A DNA stretch of 21,123 nt from Gammaproteobacteria bacterium (GTDB lineage Bacteria; Pseudomonadota; Gammaproteobacteria; JAJDOJ01). The notes beneath the pieces were generated by a model. It did no database searches, was not told where the DNA came from, and saw only the letters and a program-made list of their open reading frames with translations. Below are positions 15,498 to 21,123 of the stretch, one piece after another (position 1 is the first letter of the stretch; the number at the start of each line of letters is the position of its first letter). The stretch lies in the NCBI GenBank assembly GCA_027030565.1, contig JALVEU010000294.1, positions 1 to 21,123 of the forward strand, written 5' to 3'. Both the position numbers and the translations under genes were made by a program.

Positions 15498-16019
15498 ATG
15501 AAACGCATCGTGATGCTGGTGCCGGACGTCGACACCGCGCGCAAGATCACCCATGAGCTGCTGAGCGAGCGTGTACCGGAGAAGCACATTCACGTGATCG
15601 CGCGCGAGGGTACGCCCATGGAGGACCTGCACGAGGCCGGTCTCGCCGAGCGCACCGATCTGCTGCCGGCGCTCAAACGCGGCGCCGCAGTGGGCGGGGC
15701 CACGGGACTCCTGGCCGGTCTGGCGGCGCTGGCCTTCCCCGGTGTGGCCGTGGCCGGTGGCGCCGTGCTGTTGGCCACCACCCTGGCTGGCAGTGCCTTC
15801 GGGGCCTGGGCCTCCTCGCTGATCGGGGTCTCCATTCCCAGCGAGGAGCTGCGCAAGTATGAAAAGGCGGTGGAGGAGGGTCAGCTCCTCATGATGATCG
15901 ACATCCCCAAGCATCGCGCCGAAGAGCTCATCGCCCTCATCCGGAACCACCACCCGGAGGCTGACATCAAGGAAGTGGAGTATTTCCCTCCCCCGATTCC
16001 CGAGATCCCCGACGACTGA
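15498..16019 (+). CDS. DUF1269-like glycine-rich membrane protein
   Basis: The protein has 173 residues starting MKRIVMLVPDVDTARKITHE, with GGGGAGGA shortly upstream. A small alpha/beta domain (1-55) is followed by a Gly/Ala-rich hydrophobic hairpin (about 62-112: RGAAVGGATGLLAGLAALAF, then a second helix) and a C-terminal segment whose strand-helix-strand pattern (LLMMIDIPKHRAEELIALIR) echoes the N-terminal one. The layout matches DUF1269 or general-stress proteins with a central glycine zipper. It begins 51 bases after the kinase stop and could be read through from that operon or from its own promoter; TATATT at 15447-15452 is a lone candidate -10. The function is unknown. Confidence 0.82.
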   Translation: MKRIVMLVPDVDTARKITHELLSERVPEKHIHVIAREGTPMEDLHEAGLAERTDLLPALKRGAAVGGATGLLAGLAALAFPGVAVAGGAVLLATTLAGSAFGAWASSLIGVSIPSEELRKYEKAVEEGQLLMMIDIPKHRAEELIALIRNHHPEADIKEVEYFPPPIPEIPDD

Positions 16020-16037
16020 ACCGCCGGGCCTGCAGCA

Positions 16038-16053
16038 CCGCCCACACGGGCGG
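16038..16053. terminator. Small hairpin between convergent genes
   Basis: CCGCCC (16038-16043) and GGGCGG (16048-16053) flank the loop ACAC in the 35-base gap between the DUF1269-like and LpxR-like stops. There is no T-tract on either side, so a bidirectional terminator is only a guess. Confidence 0.25.
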
Positions 16054-16054
16054 C

Positions 16055-17104
16055 TCAGAATCGCCACTCCAGGGTGGCGATGCCGTAGCGGTCGCGGCTG
16101 GCGGCCGCGGGGAATCTCTCGGTGTCGACCTGATCCGTGGTGAGGAAGGCCTGCAGCCGCACCGCCAGGGATCGGTATTCGAAGTGGGCGCCCACGATGA
16201 GCTGTCCCACGAAGGGCTCCTTGTCCACGCGGTGGCTGTCGGTGAAGGTGTTGCCGTCGAGGAATAGGTTTCGACCCACGACGTTGCCCCGCAGCACCGC
16301 GGAGAGATAGATCGAGGGTCGGTGGGGGCGGGGAGGCCGCAGCAGGGCGCGGTAATACATCGAATAACCCAGGGGATCGGCCACGGGAACGAAGCCTCCC
16401 GGCAGGTTGTACCCCAGGCGCATCTCCACGCCGCCCACCAGGGCGATGAACAGGTTGCCCAGCGCACCGTGGCCGTCCAGCGCCAGGTCCGCGCCCCAGC
16501 CACCCTCGGTGCGTCCGGCCCAGAGCTTCCGTTTGCGCTGATACGTGAGATTGATGATCGGCTCGTTGGACAGCTGGTGGTCCCAGCCCTTGGGTTCCTC
16601 GTCTCCGGTGATGTCGTGTACGCTGCGCTGCACCTGTTCGGCCAGTGAGGCCGGACCGACCACCCCTGCAGTGACGGCGAAGCCGCGGAACCGGGTGTCG
16701 TCGTATCCGTACCACGCCGCCTGCAGGGCCAGGAGCCCGACATAAGGCACGTCGTCCTCGACCAGATCTGTGCGGGAGAGGTCGTTGGGCGTCTGGATCA
16801 CCTGGCCCAGCGACAAGGTGTAGCGGTAGTGCAGCCCCGGGGCAGAGAGGGTGGGGATGTGTCGCCCCATCCGTCCCAACGGCGCCAGCCACCCGGTGAA
16901 ATGGGACCAGTCCCCGGCCATCTCGGAATGGCGGCTGAGCGTCCATCCGCCGGTGATCTGGTTGTCCTTGTCGAATACGAAATCGTCGAACAGATCGAGG
17001 GAGTAGGTGGCGTCCTCGGTATCCTCGGGGGCGGCCGCCACCGGCGCCCCCGGTACAAGCAGCAGCCATGCGACCGCGATGCCCATCCGGAGATGTCGAT
17101 CCAT
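16055..17104 (-). CDS. LpxR-like outer-membrane lipid A 3'-O-deacylase (DUF2219)
   Basis: The protein has 349 residues. A signal peptide (1-25, ending PVAAA) leads to a beta-barrel-like protein that ends in Phe (TLEWRF), as usual for outer-membrane proteins. The family signatures are LFDDFVFDKDNQITGGWTLS (38-57), DVPYVGLLALQA (118-129) and AEQVQRSVHDITGDEEPKGW (155-174) followed by DHQLSNEP, with His163 as the presumed catalytic base. LpxR removes the 3'-acyloxyacyl group of lipid A in a Ca2+-dependent way. The Asn-Asp pair of the active site appears here as Asp40-Asp41. GGAGG before the ATG supports the start. It lies near a PhoPQ-like operon, a system that often controls lipid A remodelling. 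Confidence 0.88.
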   Translation of the reverse strand: MDRHLRMGIAVAWLLLVPGAPVAAAPEDTEDATYSLDLFDDFVFDKDNQITGGWTLSRHSEMAGDWSHFTGWLAPLGRMGRHIPTLSAPGLHYRYTLSLGQVIQTPNDLSRTDLVEDDVPYVGLLALQAAWYGYDDTRFRGFAVTAGVVGPASLAEQVQRSVHDITGDEEPKGWDHQLSNEPIINLTYQRKRKLWAGRTEGGWGADLALDGHGALGNLFIALVGGVEMRLGYNLPGGFVPVADPLGYSMYYRALLRPPRPHRPSIYLSAVLRGNVVGRNLFLDGNTFTDSHRVDKEPFVGQLIVGAHFEYRSLAVRLQAFLTTDQVDTERFPAAASRDRYGIATLEWRF

Positions 17105-17262
17105 CGTCTCGGCCTCCGCTGTCCTGCCGGCCCGGACGTCCCACAGCCGCGTCCATTCATTGAAGAACTACGCAAACGGCCGCCGGGTGGATGCGGCCGC
17201 ACGCACCCCCGTTCGGGCTAGGGGATCCCGCTTGCGCAGTTCAGGGCCGTGATGCGGCGGCC

Positions 17263-17721
17263 TCATGCCCCGGCGGTGCGCACGATGTGCACGTCGCAGG
17301 GGGCGTGGCGTGCCAGATGTGTGACCAGCGAGCCGAAACGGGCATGGGGCTGCCCGGCGACGATCATCAGGGCGTCGTGGTCCGCAGCGTGGCGCTCGAG
17401 CTTGTCTGCCGGGCGGCCGATGAGCACCTCCAGCTCGGCGCACTGCCCCACCAGGCCTTCCAGGCTGGACTCGAGGATGCGGCGGGCGGTCAGGGCGGCC
17501 TCGAGTTCCTTCTCCTCGAATTCCTCCGGCTCCAGGCCCGCCAGGGCGAACTCGTTGGCGGGATTGACCACCTCCGGCTCGTCCAGCACGTGCACGATGC
17601 GCGCCTCCACCCCCAGGCATCGCGCCAGTTCACAGGCGCGCGCCGCGATGGGACGTGCCGACGGCGTGAGGTCCACCGCGGCGATCACACACTTGCCTCG
17701 ACGTTCTTCGCTCATGTTCAT
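17263..17721 (-). CDS. Universal stress protein (UspA family)
   Basis: The protein has 152 residues starting MNMSEERRGKCVIAAVDLTP. The first of two close ATGs (17721) is chosen because GGAGAGG is correctly spaced before it. The single Usp domain has the opening strand VIAAVDLTPSARPIA, the central ARIVHVL strand and the closing LMIVAGQPHARFGSLVTHLA, then CDVHIVR. The ATP-binding loop G-x2-G-x9-G-S is only partly kept (GQPHARFGS), so nucleotide binding is uncertain. An acidic insertion (LEPEEFEEKELEAA, about 64-77) is longer than in typical members. It may be co-transcribed with the LpxR-like gene 158 bases downstream, but that gap is large enough for a separate promoter. Confidence 0.9.
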   Translation of the reverse strand: MNMSEERRGKCVIAAVDLTPSARPIAARACELARCLGVEARIVHVLDEPEVVNPANEFALAGLEPEEFEEKELEAALTARRILESSLEGLVGQCAELEVLIGRPADKLERHAADHDALMIVAGQPHARFGSLVTHLARHAPCDVHIVRTAGA

Positions 17722-17967
17722 GCCTCTCCAGGAAGTCGGCTCGTCTCGGTGCTCGGGCACCCCTGTATCGTCGAAAAATGACCCCGCATCGGGCGGCGGA
17801 ATGGCCGGTGGTGTGGTCCGGGATCCCTCCGCAAACAGCTGCGGCTTCACCTCCCAGCGATGTTTCAGCATACCGCTTGAGCGGGATGCGCACCTTGACA
17901 TGCGGCAGGCCGGGGCGTCCAGGTCGCATGCGGCCCGGGGTGGCGCGGAAAGGAATAGAATGCCCCC

Positions 17968-20900
17968 ATGCCCTTCGACCGCTTCCATCCTGCCGTCGCC
18001 GCCTGGTTCCGGGGCCGGTTCGGTGTGCCCACGCCCATCCAGCGCCAGGCCTGGCCCGCAATCGCCTCGGGCGAGAACGCGCTCATCGCCGCACCCACGG
18101 GCTCGGGCAAGACCCTGGCCGCATTCCTCGCCGCCATCGATGCCTTGGTGCGCGAGGCGCAGGCCGACGATCTCATCGGCCGGCTGCCCAACGAGACCCG
18201 GGTGCTGTACGTCTCGCCGCTGAAGGCGCTGTCCAACGACATCCGCAGAAACCTGGACGAGCCCCTGACGGGCATCGGCCAGGCGCTGGAGACGGTCGGG
18301 CACGGGGCCTTCCCCATCCGCACGGCGGTGCGCACCGGGGATACGCCCGCGGCCGAACGCCGCCAGATGCTCCGCGAGCCGCCGCACATACTGGTGACCA
18401 CCCCCGAGTCGCTGTACCTGATGCTGACCGCCGCTTCGGGCCGGGAGCTGCTGCGCGGGGTGCGCACGGTGATCGTCGACGAGATCCACGCCCTGGCGAC
18501 CACCAAGCGCGGCGCGCACCTGGCCCTGTCCCTGGAGCGGCTCGAGGCGCTGGCCGGGCGGCCCTTGCAGCGCGTGGGCCTGTCGGCAACCCAGCGGCCC
18601 CTGGAGACCATGGCGCGCTTCCTCACCGGGCACCGCGACCGGGCCTGCAGGATCCTCGATGCCGGTTACACCCGCGAGCGGGACCTGGAGATCGTGCTGC
18701 CGGACGCCCCGCTCGAGGCGGTCATGTCGGCCGAGGTCTGGGGGGAGGTCTACGACCGGCTCGAGGCGCTCATCCGCACGCACCGCTCCACGTTGGTGTT
18801 CGTCAACACGCGCCGCACCGCCGAGCGCATCGCCAAGGCCCTGGCCGAGCGCCTGGGCGAGGAGGTGGTCACCGCCCATCACGGGAGCCTCGCCCGCGAG
18901 CACCGCCTCGATGCCGAACAGCGGCTCAAGGGCGGCCGGCTCCAGGCCCTGGTGGCCACCGCATCGCTGGAGCTCGGCATCGACATCGGCGAGGTGGACC
19001 TGGTCTGCCAGATCGGTTCGCCCAGGGCCATCAACGTGTTCCTGCAGCGGGTGGGACGCTCCGGGCACGCCGTGGGCGCGGTGCCCAAGGGGCGGCTCTT
19101 CCCCACCACGCGCGACGAGCTGGTGGAGTGCGCCGCGCTGCTGGATGCGGTGGGGCGCGGCGAGCTGGAACGGCTGCGGGTGCCGCCGGGGGCGCTAGAC
19201 GTGCTGGCCCAGCAGGTGGTGGCGGAGGTGGCCTGCGGCCCGTGGCGGGTGGACGAACTGTACCGGGTGGTGCGGCGTGCCTGGCCGTATCGGCGGCTTG
19301 CCCGCGAGAAGTTCGACCAGGTGCTGGAGATGCTGGCCGCCGGCTTCGCCACCCAGCGCGGCCGGCGCGGTGCCTGGCTGCACTGGGACCGGGTCAACGA
19401 TGTGCTGCGCCCGCGCAAGGGGGCCAAGCTCGCCGCCGTGCTCAACGGCGGGGTCATTCCTGACCTGTTCGACTACGATGTGATCCTCCAGCCCCAGGGG
19501 CTGTTCGTGGGCACCCTCAACGAGGACTTCGCCTTCGAGTCCCTGCCCGGGGACATCTTCCAGCTCGGCAACACCAGCTATCGGATCCTCAAGGTGGAGC
19601 TCGGGCGCGTGTTCGTGGAGGACGCCCGTGGTGCACCACCCAACATCCCCTTCTGGTTCGGCGAATCGCCGGGGCGCAGCGATGCCCTGAGCGTGGCCGT
19701 CTCCCGCCTGCGCGAGGAGGTGGATGGGCTGCTCGCACGGGGGTGTGGGGGAAGGGACGAACGCCGCGGGGCCCTCACCCCAACCCCTCTCCCAGGGCGA
19801 GAGGGGCCTGGTCTGTCCCGGGCGTGTGGGGGAGGGGCTTCGCCCGGGTCAGAGTCGCCGGCAGCCCCAGATCTGGAACCTGCGACGCAGGCGCTCGCCC
19901 CCCGCTTCGGCCGAGAGGCGGCGCGCCAGCTGGTCGCGTATCTCGCCGAGGCGCGGGCGGCGCTGGGGGCCTTGCCCACCCGAGGCCGTATCGTCCTGGA
20001 GCGTTTCTTCGACGAGGCGGGCGACCAGCACCTGGTGGTCCACAGCCCCTTCGGCTCGCGGCTCAACCGCGCCTGGGGGCTGGCGCTGCGCAAGCGCTTC
20101 TGCCGCAAGTTCAACTTCGAGCTGCAGGCGGCGGCCCTGGAGGATACGCTAGTGCTCTCTCTGGGCAGCACGCACAGCTTTCCCCTGGAGGAAGTGGCGC
20201 ACTACCTGCGCTCCGACGGGGTCCGGGACCTGCTGGTGCAGGCGCTCCTGGCCGCACCCATGTTCCCCACCCACTGGCGCTGGAACTGCACCACGGCCCT
20301 GGCCATCCAGCGCCAACGCACGAGCGGGCGCGTGCCGCCGCCCCTGCAGCGCATGCAGGCAGAGGACCTCATGGCCCAGGCCTTCCCGGATCAGATCGCC
20401 TGCTTCGAGAACCTCCAGGGCGATCGCGAGATCCCCGATCACCCGCTGGTGGAGCAGACCCTGTGGGACTGCCTGCACGAGGTCATGGACGTGGAGGGCC
20501 TGGAGCGCCTGCTGCGGCGCCTGGAGGCCGGCGAGGTGACCGTGGTGGCCGCGGATCTGGCGGCGCCCTCGGTGCTGGCCCAGGAGGTGCTCGCCGCCCG
20601 GCCCTATGCCTTCCTGGACGACGGGGCGGCCGAGGAACGCCGCACCCAGATGGCGCGCGGCGTGCGCTTCCCCCGTCCCGAGGACGCCGCCGCACTGGCG
20701 CGGGTGGACCCCGAAGTGCTCACGGCGCTGCGCCAGCGCATCTGGCCTCGGGTGCGGGACGCCGAGGAACTACACGATGCCCTGCTGGGGATGGGCGTGG
20801 CCACGGCGGCCGAAGGGCGGCGACTGGTGGCCGGGGTGGGGGAGGAGGCGCTGCGCACGCTGCAGGCCCAGGGCCGGGTGACCGTGGCGCGGCTGAGCGG

Positions 20901-21123
20901 CCCCACCCTCAGCCCCGTCCCCTCTCCCAGCGGGAGAGGGGCGCATAACCCCGACTGCGCCGATCTGCCCTCCTCCCTCGGAGAGAGGGGTTGGGGTGAA
21001 GGGCCAGCCGACCGGCCCCATGAAACGCCCTGCTGGTGGATCACTGCCGAGCGCCTGGCGCTGCTGCAGGCGGTGCATCCGGATCTGGTACTCGATCCGC
21101 CCACCCAGGCACTCCCACCTGCC
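17968..21123 (+). CDS. lhr: Lhr-family superfamily 2 helicase, 3' end beyond window
   Basis: The frame is open from the ATG at 17968 to the last base, 1052 codons, starting MPFDRFHPAVAAWFRGRFGV. Helicase motifs are intact: PTPIQ (Q motif), APTGSGKT (42-49), PLKALSND, TTPESL, DEIH (171-174), SATQ, and QRVGRSGH (360-367). The DEAD/H-associated domain follows (about 470-570, with QLGNTSYRILKVELGRVFVE), then the Lhr C-terminal region (HSPFGSRLNRAWGLALRKRF). Lhr proteins unwind DNA or RNA-DNA hybrids and are linked to DNA repair. Two stretches, about residues 592-640 and 977-1021, are foreign to the family and encoded by palindromic repeat DNA, but the frame stays open. AGGA lies 13 bases upstream, a long spacing; TAGAAT at 17956-17961 could be a -10 giving a nearly leaderless transcript. 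Confidence 0.93.
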   Translation, partial: MPFDRFHPAVAAWFRGRFGVPTPIQRQAWPAIASGENALIAAPTGSGKTLAAFLAAIDALVREAQADDLIGRLPNETRVLYVSPLKALSNDIRRNLDEPLTGIGQALETVGHGAFPIRTAVRTGDTPAAERRQMLREPPHILVTTPESLYLMLTAASGRELLRGVRTVIVDEIHALATTKRGAHLALSLERLEALAGRPLQRVGLSATQRPLETMARFLTGHRDRACRILDAGYTRERDLEIVLPDAPLEAVMSAEVWGEVYDRLEALIRTHRSTLVFVNTRRTAERIAKALAERLGEEVVTAHHGSLAREHRLDAEQRLKGGRLQALVATASLELGIDIGEVDLVCQIGSPRAINVFLQRVGRSGHAVGAVPKGRLFPTTRDELVECAALLDAVGRGELERLRVPPGALDVLAQQVVAEVACGPWRVDELYRVVRRAWPYRRLAREKFDQVLEMLAAGFATQRGRRGAWLHWDRVNDVLRPRKGAKLAAVLNGGVIPDLFDYDVILQPQGLFVGTLNEDFAFESLPGDIFQLGNTSYRILKVELGRVFVEDARGAPPNIPFWFGESPGRSDALSVAVSRLREEVDGLLARGCGGRDERRGALTPTPLPGREGPGLSRACGGGASPGSESPAAPDLEPATQALAPRFGREAARQLVAYLAEARAALGALPTRGRIVLERFFDEAGDQHLVVHSPFGSRLNRAWGLALRKRFCRKFNFELQAAALEDTLVLSLGSTHSFPLEEVAHYLRSDGVRDLLVQALLAAPMFPTHWRWNCTTALAIQRQRTSGRVPPPLQRMQAEDLMAQAFPDQIACFENLQGDREIPDHPLVEQTLWDCLHEVMDVEGLERLLRRLEAGEVTVVAADLAAPSVLAQEVLAARPYAFLDDGAAEERRTQMARGVRFPRPEDAAALARVDPEVLTALRQRIWPRVRDAEELHDALLGMGVATAAEGRRLVAGVGEEALRTLQAQGRVTVARLSGPTLSPVPSPSGRGAHNPDCADLPSSLGERGWGEGPADRPHETPCWWITAERLALLQAVHPDLVLDPPTQALPPA
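19738..19845 (+). repeat. In-frame palindromic repeat insert 1 within lhr
   Basis: Inside the lhr frame, CCCTCACCCCAACCCCTCTC begins at 19772. Its core is a hairpin with arms CCCCTCTC (19784-19791) and GAGAGGGG (19799-19806), the form of a dispersed repeat recalled from many proteobacterial genomes. On both sides stand 19-base near-identical direct repeats (19738-19756 and 19819-19837, 17 of 19 matching, 81 bases apart). The second of these continues as GAGGGGCTTCGCCC, resembling a REP-type stem. The whole block translates as Gly/Arg/Pro-rich filler including LTPTPLPGREG. Confidence 0.75.
20908..21003 (+). repeat. In-frame palindromic repeat insert 2 within lhr (inverted pair)
   Basis: One copy runs from about 20908 to 20941 with a perfect 10-bp stem (CCCCTCTCCC 20919-20928, GGGAGAGGGG 20932-20941, loop AGC). 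A second copy in the opposite orientation spans 20968-21003 and ends GAGAGGGGTTGGGGTGAAGGG in two overlapping parts, with a weaker stem. They are separated by 26 bases and together form a larger inverted repeat. The forward copy is read in the same codon phase as insert 1 (LSPVPSPSGRG versus LTPTPLPGREG); the reverse copy is read as PSSLGERGWGEG. Confidence 0.78.

Noticed and set aside
17895..17900. Perfect TTGACA as a -35 for lhr
   Set aside because: No acceptable -10 is found 16-18 bases downstream; the only TAGAAT lies 55 bases away.
17778..19463. 561-codon open frame on the plus strand
   Set aside because: It overlaps lhr in another frame; lhr has all helicase motifs and continues to the window end.
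17968..21123. lhr as a pseudogene because of the repeat insertions
   Set aside because: The frame was followed codon by codon through both inserts and has no stop or shift; all helicase motifs are intact.

Overview
The window is a G+C-rich chromosomal segment, densely coding on both strands. Gene content and protein style (an MMNPSKWFG-type secreted protein, a YrbG exchanger, an LpxR-type lipid A deacylase, tandem Hsp20s, a PhoP/PhoQ-like pair with a PepSY protein, a long Lhr helicase) suggest a gammaproteobacterium, most likely of the Chromatiales/Ectothiorhodospiraceae kind. That placement is inferred from protein resemblance, not from a marker gene. No rRNA, tRNA, CRISPR array, transposase or phage gene was seen.

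Layout. 1-1735: the N-terminal part of a YrbG-type calcium/sodium antiporter (minus), a divergent DUF72-like gene (plus) and a MarC-family membrane protein (minus). 1756-2845: two very strong hairpins, a secreted Gly/Pro/Tyr-rich protein and a 73-residue ferredoxin-fold, HMA-like protein, all minus. 2907-5180: a GAF-PAS-GGDEF-EAL cyclic-di-GMP protein (minus). 5452-8174: a GH130 glycoside phosphorylase-like enzyme followed by a GT4 glycosyltransferase (plus), probably one operon for a mannoside-type glycan. 8192-11304: a KefB/KefC-type CPA2 antiporter translationally coupled to an unusual protein with a metzincin-like zinc motif and a membrane domain (minus). 11451-12378: two tandem Hsp20 genes behind a candidate heat-shock promoter, closed by a textbook intrinsic terminator. 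12467-15446: a four-gene operon of glycine-zipper protein, PepSY protein, OmpR-family response regulator and PhoQ-like histidine kinase, preceded by a tandem GTTCAG box with an 11-bp period, which may be the regulator's own site. 15498-17721: a DUF1269-like membrane protein (plus), an LpxR-like outer-membrane lipid A deacylase (minus) and a universal stress protein (minus). 17968 to the end: a long Lhr-family helicase gene, open to the window edge.

The common theme from 8 kb to 17.7 kb is envelope and stress physiology: ion antiport, small heat-shock chaperones, a PhoPQ-like regulatory operon, a lipid A modification enzyme and a UspA protein. No wholly new multi-gene system can be proven from sequence alone. 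The most unusual observations are the in-frame insertions of palindromic, dispersed-repeat-like DNA at two places in the lhr coding sequence, and the metzincin-like membrane protein in which leucine replaces the catalytic glutamate.
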